A DNA stretch of 33,944 nucleotides, from assembly GCA_944319795.1 (NCBI GenBank), contig CALUFA010000027.1:1-33944 (forward strand), read 5' to 3'. The notes beneath the pieces are model-generated. The model did no database searches, was not told the origin of the DNA, and saw only the letters and a program-made list of their open reading frames with translations. The stretch's first letter is position 1. The number at the start of each line of letters is the position of its first letter. The position numbers and the translations under genes are program-made. Origin of the DNA: an uncultured Prevotella sp. (GTDB lineage: Bacteria; Bacteroidota; Bacteroidia; Bacteroidales; Bacteroidaceae). Shown here piece after piece: positions 17,609 to 24,073 of the stretch.

Positions 17609-17649
17609 CAAAGGTAATACATTTATCCATAATACCTACTTTTAGGTAT
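17609..17649 (-). promoter_or_regulatory. Ferredoxin promoter with inverted repeat
   Basis: TACCTTTG (minus, 17609-17616) fits the -7 motif. ATACCTA (17632-17638) and TAGGTAT (17643-17649) form a 7-bp inverted repeat with a 4-nt gap over the expected -33 position, a plausible repressor site. Confidence 0.55.
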
Positions 17650-17792
17650 CTGTTTTTAGATTGTTTAACGTTTATGGGCTTGTTTTGCGTGTAATAACGA
17701 ACAGGAAGGAGCAGTGTTCGTTGTTGGTTGTTTTTGCCGTTTATTTCATTGGCTCCGGCTTCAGCCACTCCGGCCGGCGCACGGCATCCGGT

Positions 17793-18536
17793 TTATTCGA
17801 AATAAAACGACAGTACGATCATCTTGCTGTGTGCCTCGTTTACCGACTTTGCGTACATTTTCATGTTTTCGTCGCGTAGCCGGTCGGGGTGTTTCGTGTC
17901 GAGACTGTTAATAAGGCTGTAACAGAATTTGAGTTCGGGTCGCAGCTTGAAGAAGGGTAGGTATATGTCGCATCCTAAGCCGACTTCCAAACAGAAGTCG
18001 TAACGCTTCAGCTTTACGTAGTCGTCGTCGCCTCCCGATAGGTTCACCATAGGGTCTACTCCGGCCATGATGTACGGGCGCACGTTGTCGAGACGCGGCG
18101 CGGCGAATATCAGGTTGACCGGTACGCCTATGTAGACCGACTTCATGTCTTGCGCTTCTATTATAGGCTCTCCGTTCTCTAATCGGTCCGTCAGGTTGTA
18201 GAACGTTAGGTGGCGGTTGCCGAAATACATCGTCGGCGCCACCCTAAGGGCGAAGTGTGTGTTAAGCCGCAGTTCGCCGAGCACGCCTACGTTGAATCCT
18301 GTTTCCCAACGGTCTTGGTCGCATGTTATGACTTTCTCCGTCTGCGTGCCGTCTGCGTTCATTATCATTTGCGGCCCTATGTTGTTAAATTCGATGTCTT
18401 GGAAGTGCGTGCCTACCACTACGCCGAAGTGGAACGGGCGCAAGTCTGTGTACGGACGGTTTTGCACGGCGTCGCCTTGCGCCGCTGCCGCCAGCGCGGT
18501 TATAAGTAAAGTAATTATGGAAAACAGTCTTCTCAT
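17793..18536 (-). CDS. porT: PorT-like outer-membrane beta-barrel protein
   Basis: This 247-residue protein has a signal peptide (to about 20, AAAAQG) followed by an 8-strand-like barrel pattern of alternating strands. The start of the mature part, RPYTDLRPFHFGVVVGTHFQDI, matches PorT of the Bacteroidota type IX secretion system, and length and layout (ALRVAPTMYFGNRHLTFYN, YIGVPVNLIF, final VLSFYFE with C-terminal aromatic) also fit. PorT is needed for type IX secretion and gingipain maturation in Porphyromonas. No other secretion gene is in the window, and generic outer-membrane barrel proteins look similar, so the symbol is a best guess. Confidence 0.7.
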   Translation of the reverse strand: MRRLFSIITLLITALAAAAQGDAVQNRPYTDLRPFHFGVVVGTHFQDIEFNNIGPQMIMNADGTQTEKVITCDQDRWETGFNVGVLGELRLNTHFALRVAPTMYFGNRHLTFYNLTDRLENGEPIIEAQDMKSVYIGVPVNLIFAAPRLDNVRPYIMAGVDPMVNLSGGDDDYVKLKRYDFCLEVGLGCDIYLPFFKLRPELKFCYSLINSLDTKHPDRLRDENMKMYAKSVNEAHSKMIVLSFYFE

Positions 18537-18623
18537 TTAATTGTATAACGCCGCAAACGTGATAATATTTTGTCAGTCGGTGAATTTAGGCATATAAATT
18601 ACGGGGGAAAGGATGTTTTTTAA

Positions 18624-18821
18624 TGAGTGAAGGAGTAAGGAATAAATGAGTGAAGGAGTAAGGAATAGAATGAGTGAAGGAGTCTGGAGTAGAGGAGTGA
18701 AGGAGTAGGGAGTGAAGGAGTAAAGTAGGTTTGCATGGTTGCGTTATACATGCAGGGCATATTTACTTTACTCCTTTACTACTTACTCCTTTATTCCTAT
18801 TTTTTTTAACTTTACTACTTT
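18624..18821. repeat. Purine-word palindrome, element A (GAGTGAA/GGAGTAA)
   Basis: From 18624 to about 18728 the plus strand is a string of words such as GAGTGAA, GGAGTAA and GGAATAA. From 18762 to 18821 it is the complementary kind (TTTACTT, ACTCCTT, TATTCCT). An inner TGCATG...CATGCA (18732-18754) lies in the loop. The element runs into the stop codon (18815-18817) of the 5'-nucleotidase gene. Confidence 0.85.
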
Positions 18822-19657
18822 GAGGAACAATCAACGACTATTTTCCCTACGAAAATGCCATGTTTGCCGTTTTGGTCGTTAGGAATGTCCTTGCCGTCGA
18901 GGTTCTTCACGTATTTCATTTCGGTGAAGTAGGAGTGCGAATGGCCTCCGAGCACGATGTCGATGTTCCTCGTTTGCGGCATCACTTCGGTGTCGTCGGT
19001 GCCTATGAGGTCCCAGCCTAAGTGCGAAAGGCAGATTACCAGGTCGCATTTCTCCTTTTCCTTCAGCAGTCGGGCCACGTCGTTGGCCGCCTTTACGGGG
19101 TCGTTGTATTTCACCCCTTTGCACGATTCGGCCATTACGAGGTTCTTAAGTTCGGGCGATAGTCCGAACACTCCTATCTTCACCCCGTTTCTTTTTATTA
19201 TCGTATAAGGCTTTATAAGCCCTTCGAGGGCAGTGCCCGTGAAGTCGTAATTGGCGCAGACTATCGGAAACTTGGCTTTCTTTACGAGCCGTGCGAGGTT
19301 TTCCACGCCGAAGTCGAATTCGTGGTTGCCCAGCGTTGCCGCGTCGTATCCCATGAGGTTCATCAGCCCTACCTCCACGTCTCCTTTGTAAAGAGTGTAG
19401 TAAGTCGAGCCTTGCGAGAAGTCGCCGCTGTCGAGCAGCAGCAGTTTCGGACTCTTTTCGCGTTCTTGCTTAATCATTCCGGCGCGCCTTACGAAGCCTC
19501 CCCGTCCGGCCAGCATCGTGTCGGCGAGGTTCGGGTTCAGCGGATATATGCAGCTGTGGGTGTCGTTCGTGTGCAGGATGGTTATCTTCCTGCCTTTCGC
19601 CTCCGTGCCTAAGATGGCGGCTACGGCCAGCACCATTGTTATGATAAAGCGTGTCAT
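18815..19657 (-). CDS. 5'-nucleotidase, metallophosphatase domain
   Basis: This 280-residue protein has a signal peptide (to about 21). It is the N-terminal half of UshA-type periplasmic 5'-nucleotidases, which hydrolyse nucleotides outside the cytoplasm. Metal-binding motifs in order are ITILHTNDTHSCI, LLLDSGDFSQGS, TLGNHEFDFG, ICLSHLGWD and DIVLGGHSHSYF, all complete. The substrate-binding C-terminal half is absent and is made by the gene upstream (19659-20423), whose stop is 1 nt before this ATG. The two parts are probably translationally coupled and act together or in tandem. Confidence 0.93.
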   Translation of the reverse strand: MTRFIITMVLAVAAILGTEAKGRKITILHTNDTHSCIYPLNPNLADTMLAGRGGFVRRAGMIKQEREKSPKLLLLDSGDFSQGSTYYTLYKGDVEVGLMNLMGYDAATLGNHEFDFGVENLARLVKKAKFPIVCANYDFTGTALEGLIKPYTIIKRNGVKIGVFGLSPELKNLVMAESCKGVKYNDPVKAANDVARLLKEKEKCDLVICLSHLGWDLIGTDDTEVMPQTRNIDIVLGGHSHSYFTEMKYVKNLDGKDIPNDQNGKHGIFVGKIVVDCSSK

Positions 19658-19658
19658 G

Positions 19659-20423
19659 TTATTCTATTTTTATTCTTCCTTCTATTTTCGAGCTTACGCT
19701 TACGCCTTGCTTCATCTTCTCCTGCATGTACTTCATTATGATGAAGCGCACGTTGTTATCCTTGCTCTCCGGCGAGTTTACTTCGGTTGCGCTCCTGAAC
19801 GCCGCCATGTTGTCGTTGCCTTGGGCTACGAAGTCGAGCGTGGCTATGCGGTATCGGGCCTCAGGGTCAATCTCCTTGCCGTTTAGCTTGGCCGACTTCA
19901 GCCGCCCGTCTTTTGTTATGACCAATTCCACTCCGTGGCTTACGCCCTCTCCGCCGACGGCCGCTATCTGCGCGAACAGCTCTTTCACCTTCGCCCCCGT
20001 CAGCGTTACGAAGCATATTTTGTTTTCGAACGGTGCCACGTCGAGCACGTCGCCGTATGTTACCTTGCCTTTGGCGAAGGCCGAGCGCATGCCGCCAATG
20101 TTGTAGACGGCGAAGTCTGGCTTCTCGCCGTAGTCCCTGCCGGCCCATACGAGTATGTCGGTCAGCAGGTTTGAAAGGTTGCTTTCCGGCCTGTCGGCGT
20201 ACATGTATTCGGCCGACATGCCCACTACGGGGCTCATAATGCTGTCGACATGCCGTTTGTAAGGCTTCATGAAGTCGGCCACGGCCTTGTCTGCCGCGTC
20301 GTCGTAAGTGCTGTCTATGAGTATGCGCGACCGCTCGAAGCCGGTTATCTTATAGCCCGTGGAGCATGAAGACGATAGCAGCGCGGCGGCAGTCAAACAG
20401 CAGGAAATAAGTTGTTTACGCAT
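19659..20423 (-). CDS. 5'-nucleotidase C-terminal domain lipoprotein
   Basis: This 254-residue protein has a lipoprotein signal peptide (LLSSSC, Cys20). The remainder is the substrate-binding domain of 5'-nucleotidases: YMYADRPESNLSNLLTD, VYNIGGMRSAFAKGKVTYGDV and APFENKICFVTLTG, with DFVAQGNDN in place of the usual base-stacking loop. It lacks metal ligands and so cannot hydrolyse alone. It is the first gene of a two-gene unit, with stop TAA 1 nt before the ATG of the catalytic half. Promoter at 20446-20476. Confidence 0.9.
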   Translation of the reverse strand: MRKQLISCCLTAAALLSSSCSTGYKITGFERSRILIDSTYDDAADKAVADFMKPYKRHVDSIMSPVVGMSAEYMYADRPESNLSNLLTDILVWAGRDYGEKPDFAVYNIGGMRSAFAKGKVTYGDVLDVAPFENKICFVTLTGAKVKELFAQIAAVGGEGVSHGVELVITKDGRLKSAKLNGKEIDPEARYRIATLDFVAQGNDNMAAFRSATEVNSPESKDNNVRFIIMKYMQEKMKQGVSVSSKIEGRIKIE

Positions 20424-20445
20424 GTTATTAACCTAAAAAACGCTG

Positions 20446-20476
20446 CAAAGGTAGCTAAAAACGCAAACAAGTCAAA
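20446..20476 (-). promoter_or_regulatory. Promoter of split 5'-nucleotidase operon
   Basis: TACCTTTG (minus, 20446-20453) is preceded by TTTG (minus, 20473-20476) at 19 nt. It is divergent from the rplS promoter. Confidence 0.8.
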
Positions 20477-20502
20477 GAAAAATGTAAAAAAAACGGGTTA
20501 CG

Positions 20503-20534
20503 TTTGGCCGTCGTTCGGAAAATGACTACCTTTG
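20503..20534 (+). promoter_or_regulatory. Promoter of rplS
   Basis: TTTG (20503-20506) is separated by 20 nt from TACCTTTG (20527-20534), an ideal Bacteroidota promoter. Confidence 0.85.
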
Positions 20535-20623
20535 CACCGCTTTCCGCGTAATCGCTGACAGGAAGAAGAGTTGCCTCGTTATGTTGCGCTGGAACGATGA
20601 ACAAATTTAATTATCAAACAACA

Positions 20624-20989
20624 ATGGATTTAATTAAAGTTGCTGAAGAAGCATTTGCAACCGGCAAGAAGTTTCCTGAGTTCAAGGCAGGTGACACCGT
20701 AACTGTCGCTTACAAAATCATCGAGGGTTCAAAAGAGAGAATCCAGCTCTACCGTGGTGTCGTTATAAAGATATGCGGACACGGAGAGAAAAAGCGCTTC
20801 ACGGTGCGCAAGATGTCAGGTACCGTAGGCGTAGAGCGTATCTTCCCAATCGAGTCTCCTAACATTGACAGCATCGAAGTGAACAAAATCGGTAAGGTGC
20901 GTCGCGCTAAGCTGTACTACCTCCGCAAGCTCACAGGTAAGAAGGCTCGTATTGCTGAGAAGAAGGTCATCACAAAGAAGGAAGACTAA
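20624..20989 (+). CDS. rplS: 50S ribosomal protein L19
   Basis: L19 lies at the 30S-50S interface. Its 121 residues include the strongly conserved [49 protein letters not shown] and [17 protein letters not shown]. The start is set at ATG 20624 (MDLIKV), where homologues begin, rather than ATG 20597. The C-terminal VITKKED tail is a lineage-specific end. It is monocistronic, with its own promoter and a 17-bp-stem terminator. The usual partners rpsP, rimM and trmD are not here. Confidence 0.97.
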   Translation: MDLIKVAEEAFATGKKFPEFKAGDTVTVAYKIIEGSKERIQLYRGVVIKICGHGEKKRFTVRKMSGTVGVERIFPIESPNIDSIEVNKIGKVRRAKLYYLRKLTGKKARIAEKKVITKKED

Positions 20990-21005
20990 TCGTAGTGAAA
21001 CGCTT

Positions 21006-21060
21006 AACGCTAAAGCCGCAAATGACAATACGTCTTTTGCGGCTTTAGCGTTTATTTTTT
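21006..21060 (+). terminator. Terminator of rplS
   Basis: The 17-bp arms 21006-21022 and 21036-21052 are exact reverse complements around a 13-nt loop, followed by T-rich sequence. Confidence 0.9.
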
Positions 21061-21144
21061 GCCTGTTTGGCGGCAGGCGGCCGTCTTTGGCATTTTTCCT
21101 GCCAGCTGTCGGCGCCACCGCCGTTTGCCTTATTCTGTTGTTTT

Positions 21145-22278
21145 TTACCGTCTTGTTGTTTTAACGGTTATCTTTCCGTCATCGCTAATCGTAAGTTTGC
21201 CGTTTGGAATGTCGTCGGCGGTCAGTCGTCTTATCTGCCTTATGGCGGCGTTCGTGGTGTCGCGGCGCGGCCCGAGGCCGCGTTTCTGTATGAAGGGGTG
21301 TATACTTCCGCCGACGAACCGGCCCTGCCTGTCGGTCTCGGCCACGATTACCGGGGCGTAGCCCGACACTCCGAGTATGCTTATTCCGTAGGGAGTGCAG
21401 AAGTTGCCGAGGCTGTAGGCTATGAACCTGTCTTTGTAAAGCTCGACGCAGCGCACTACGTGCGGCCCGTGGCCGAACACGATGTCGGCGCCGTTGTCTA
21501 TGCAGAAGCGGGCGAACCGGCGCAGCTCGCCGCGGTCTTCGCCCAGGTATTCTTCCTTGTCGTAGGGTAGGTGGCTGAACGCCTGGCCCTCGCCTCCGCC
21601 GTGGAACGACACGATTACTATGTCGGCACAGGCGTTCAGGCTGTCTAATATCTCTTTAACCTTTCGGTGTTCGCGGTGTTTCAGCGTGTACGAGTTATGG
21701 CCGAAGGCGCACAGGCCGAACCTTACGCCGCGGCGTTCCACTACGGCACACTCCCTGCGTCCCGTCAGTCCGGCGTAGGCTATGCCGAACTTGTCGAGCG
21801 CGCGTTCGGTAGAGCGCACCCCGTCGTAGCCGAAGTCGCAGGCGTGGTTGTTGGCCATGCAGAGGAAGTCGAAGCCCGCTTCCTTAAGCCTCGGGGCGAA
21901 TTCAACGGGCGTGCGGAACGAGTACGAGTGTTCTGATTTCTTCTTTTTCGTTACTTCCGACGTGTCGCAGAGCGTGCCTTCAAGGTTGCCGGCGGCTATG
22001 TCGGCGCGTCTGAGTATGTCTTTCACGTCTACGAAAAGCATGGCTCCGTTGTCGGCCGGCAGCGCGTTGTCGGGAAACGTGGTGCCCATCATTATGTCTC
22101 CGGTCATGGCCACGGTGTAAGTTTCTTCCCGTGGGGCTTCCGTTGCAGTCGGCATGGTGTCTTCCACCTCCGTAAAACCAACGACGGGCGCCGGTGTTTT
22201 ATTGCCGGAACCCGTCATTGTGCACGCCGTCGTTATTGCGACGGCACAAAGAAGTATGAAAAAGAAGTTGTGTCTCAT
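21145..22278 (-). CDS. CapA-family metallophosphatase-like lipoprotein
   Basis: This 377-residue protein has a lipoprotein signal peptide (AITTAC, Cys19). The family (PGA_cap) is named for poly-gamma-glutamate capsule CapA but is widespread without capsule genes. Its motifs, resembling calcineurin-like phosphatases, are MTGDIMMGTTFPD, AGNLEGTL, CMANNHACDFG, IVSFHGGGE and FGHGPHVVR, with the metal ligands intact. The protein sits on the periplasmic side of a membrane. No capB or capC is nearby, so polyglutamate synthesis is unlikely from context. The upstream spacer is a GTTAAGA-word palindrome whose loop carries the likely promoter. Confidence 0.9.
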   Translation of the reverse strand: MRHNFFFILLCAVAITTACTMTGSGNKTPAPVVGFTEVEDTMPTATEAPREETYTVAMTGDIMMGTTFPDNALPADNGAMLFVDVKDILRRADIAAGNLEGTLCDTSEVTKKKKSEHSYSFRTPVEFAPRLKEAGFDFLCMANNHACDFGYDGVRSTERALDKFGIAYAGLTGRRECAVVERRGVRFGLCAFGHNSYTLKHREHRKVKEILDSLNACADIVIVSFHGGGEGQAFSHLPYDKEEYLGEDRGELRRFARFCIDNGADIVFGHGPHVVRCVELYKDRFIAYSLGNFCTPYGISILGVSGYAPVIVAETDRQGRFVGGSIHPFIQKRGLGPRRDTTNAAIRQIRRLTADDIPNGKLTISDDGKITVKTTRR

Positions 22279-22287
22279 CTGTTATGC

Positions 22288-22380
22288 GAGTTAAGAGTTA
22301 AGAATTAAGAGTTAAGAAAATATGCTTTGCTGCAGCAAAGGTATTTTTCTTAATCCTTAACTCCTAACTCTTAATTCTAA
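22288..22380. repeat. Purine-word palindrome, element B (GTTAAGA)
   Basis: The plus-strand purine arm (22288-22320) is made of GTTAAGA and ATTAAGA words, and the pyrimidine arm (22344-22380) is its near complement. Over 33 aligned positions five differ, all A/G transitions. The pyrimidine arm ends on the stop codon of the NlpC/P60 gene (22381). The 23-nt loop contains the 16-bp palindrome CTTTGCTGCAGCAAAG (22325-22340). Confidence 0.85.
22336..22343 (-). promoter_or_regulatory. -7 element of capA-like gene inside element B loop
   Basis: TACCTTTG on the minus strand fits TAnnTTTG, 57 nt before the start codon at 22278. The -33 position falls in the purine arm, with no TTTG. Confidence 0.55.
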
Positions 22381-22941
22381 TCATTCCATTATGCGGCGCG
22401 CTCCTACGTATCGGCGCGAGTAGTATCTCTCGTTAGAGTTGCTGACCTTCACGCCCTTGATGCTGGCGTGTATGAAGTTGAAGCTGCCGCTGATCGGGTC
22501 TACGTCGACCACTATTCCCACATGTCCGATGGGGCCGCGCGGGCTCGAGCCGGTGAAGAATACCAGGTCGCCCGTGCGCACTTCGTCCTTATCTACGGCC
22601 TCGCCCTGTGTGTATTGGGCGCGCGACGAACGGTTGAGCTTTATGCCCATGTTCTTGAAAACGTAGCTTGTGAATCCTGAGCAGTCGAACGCATTAGGCC
22701 CCGACTGTCCGCGGCGGTAGCGTGCGCCGAGGTGCGAGAAGGCTTCGTCGAGCACGCTGTCAATCTCTGAAAACTCCAAGTCCTCGTCGTAAGCCTCGTT
22801 GTCGTATAAGAAATCGAAATTGTCTATCTCCTTGTATTGTTCTTGTTCCTGTTCTTTGCCGTTGTTGTCGTTGTCGGCCATCGTGGGTGTTCCCGACGCC
22901 AACAACATCATCGCTACGGCAAATATCTTAAGGGTCTTCAT
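22381..22941 (-). CDS. NlpC/P60 cysteine peptidase
   Basis: This is a cell-wall endopeptidase of 187 residues that cuts peptidoglycan stem peptides. A signal peptide (to about 22) is followed by an acidic linker (about 27-60), then the NlpC/P60 domain. Catalytic Cys87 is in NAFDCSGFTSYVF, His140 in GHVGIVVD, and His158 (FIHAS) is the third residue. RTGDLVFFTG is the conserved core strand. The start is set at ATG 22941 because it begins a normal signal peptide; in-frame upstream sequence to 23025 does not look secreted. The stop codon touches element B. Confidence 0.92.
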   Translation of the reverse strand: MKTLKIFAVAMMLLASGTPTMADNDNNGKEQEQEQYKEIDNFDFLYDNEAYDEDLEFSEIDSVLDEAFSHLGARYRRGQSGPNAFDCSGFTSYVFKNMGIKLNRSSRAQYTQGEAVDKDEVRTGDLVFFTGSSPRGPIGHVGIVVDVDPISGSFNFIHASIKGVKVSNSNERYYSRRYVGARRIME

Positions 22942-23378
22942 GTCTTGATGGTTCAGTAATTTAGTATGAAAGGGTAAGTTGAAATTTTTCGTTTGCGAAG
23001 TTACTAAAAAAAGGCATGCCTTCAAAGCCTGTTTACATCTTTTGCGATTAGCAAAAAGCGTGCCAATATGCGCTCGTTTACACTCTTAATTACTGTTATA
23101 TTGCATTTTACGGCGAAATGGTTGTAAAAAAACTTCAATACGTTTTCTTTACATTCTTTAAGAAAAAAGTCTTTCGTTATTTAACTACTTTGTACCTTTT
23201 TGCAAGCCGTTGGTTTCTAACGGTTTTGCAATAGGCGGTCTTTTGCGCCGCAAAAGGCCGCCTTTCGTCGTGTAAAAGGTTGCCTTTTGCAGCCTGAAAG
23301 GCAACCTTTTGCAAACCGCCTGACCGTCAGCGGTTTACAGGCATGCCGTATGGCGTTGGGAAAAAAGGCGGTCGACGG
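22942..23378. other. AAAAGG-palindrome spacer
   Basis: No gene is supported. The left part is AT-rich and presumably holds the promoter of the NlpC/P60 gene, though no good -7 match was found. From 23230 to 23340 lie palindromes of the AAAAGG...CCTTTT family. The right end holds the promoter of the small gene at 23438. Confidence 0.7.
23234..23310. repeat. AAAAGG palindrome family, copy 2 (two hairpins)
   Basis: The first hairpin pairs GGCGGTCTTTTGC with GCAAAAGGCCGCC (23234-23262, one wobble). The second pairs AAAAGGTTGCCTTT (23274-23287) with AAAGGCAACCTTTT (23297-23310) exactly. Similar hairpins occur in other spacers of the window. Confidence 0.8.
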
Positions 23379-23410
23379 TTTGGCGGTTAGCGGTTTTTAC
23401 GCTATCTTTG
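23379..23410 (+). promoter_or_regulatory. Promoter of small membrane protein gene
   Basis: TTTG (23379-23382), 20 nt, TATCTTTG (23403-23410). It lies 27 nt before ATG 23438. Confidence 0.8.
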
Positions 23411-23437
23411 TACGGCAACATCAATACAAACAGCATC

Positions 23438-23629
23438 ATGGAAAAAGACAACAAGCCTGGTAAAAAGCAGAAAGAAGCCGGCGGCAGTATGATTATCGGC
23501 CTCAGCTTGGGCGTGACCTTCGGCATAATATTCGACAACTTGCCCGTGTGGATGTGTCTCGGCATGGGCATCGGACTGCTTGCTCCGAGCTTTTTTAAGA
23601 AAAAAGACAACGACGGCGGCGAGGCATGA
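23438..23629 (+). CDS. Small membrane protein
   Basis: This 63-residue protein has a charged N-terminus (MEKDNKPGKKQKEAGG), a glycine-rich membrane hairpin (IIGLSLGVTFGIIFDN, then VWMCLGMGIGLLAPSFF) and an acidic and basic tail. It is not a recognised family. The good promoter and genome-like codons support a real gene. The layout, with an Asn after an Asp between two hydrophobic stretches, is shared by the next small gene, so the two may be paralogues. Function unknown. The start ATG 23438 is chosen because codons upstream overlap the promoter. Confidence 0.7.
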   Translation: MEKDNKPGKKQKEAGGSMIIGLSLGVTFGIIFDNLPVWMCLGMGIGLLAPSFFKKKDNDGGEA

Positions 23630-23708
23630 CCGTGCCCCACGTATCATATATCGAGGCCGCAAAACGCACGGCCTATGCATGCCGTTGCCGCTGAAAACGC
23701 CGCAGGCG

Positions 23709-23739
23709 TTTGCCCTTCGGCGCTTTTTGCGTATATTTG
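23709..23739 (+). promoter_or_regulatory. Promoter of second small membrane protein gene
   Basis: TTTG (23709-23712), 19 nt, TATATTTG (23732-23739). It lies 29 nt before ATG 23769. Confidence 0.8.
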
Positions 23740-23768
23740 CACTGTCAACCATAATATGAAATGAAACA

Positions 23769-23984
23769 ATGGAACAGGAAGAAGACAAGAAGATAGGCCG
23801 CCCGTCATTGGTGATTTGTATGTTTTGCGGCCTGATATTCGGCTTGGCTGTTAGCGCGGGGTGGGACAACCGCGGAGCCGGCGTCGGCGCAGGACTGCTG
23901 GTCGGCCTGCTGTATTATTACGTAAGGCGGCGCATGGCCGACGCCGCCGACGGCGGAAAGGATGCTGCCGACGGTGACGATTGA
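23769..23984 (+). CDS. Small glycine-rich membrane protein
   Basis: This 71-residue protein has a charged N-terminus (MEQEEDKKIGRP), two hydrophobic segments (LVICMFCGLIFGLAVSAG and GAGVGAGLLVGLLYYYV) around WDNRG, then RRR and an acidic tail. Glycines are spaced every 4 residues in the second segment, a zipper-like pattern suited to oligomers. It is not a recognised family. It sits 139 nt after the first small gene, has its own promoter, and resembles it in order of parts. Probably real. Function unknown. Confidence 0.7.
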   Translation: MEQEEDKKIGRPSLVICMFCGLIFGLAVSAGWDNRGAGVGAGLLVGLLYYYVRRRMADAADGGKDAADGDD

Positions 23985-24016
23985 GGCTGGAAAACAGCTG
24001 TTTCTGACGCATTTAT

Positions 24017-24047
24017 TTTGAATTAAGCCGATTTTGCTGTAATTTTG
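24017..24047 (+). promoter_or_regulatory. Promoter of purH-like gene
   Basis: TTTG (24017-24020), 19 nt, TAATTTTG (24040-24047). It lies 26 nt before ATG 24074. Confidence 0.8.
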
Positions 24048-24073
24048 CACGCAGAATTGTAATACCACAGACG

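Noticed and set aside
18624-18821. Diversity-generating retroelement template/variable repeats for the A/G-varying words
   Set aside because: No reverse transcriptase gene and no target gene variable region; the words are intergenic.
20597-20623. Earlier ATG of rplS
   Set aside because: Adds nine residues absent from L19 homologues, which begin at MDLIK.
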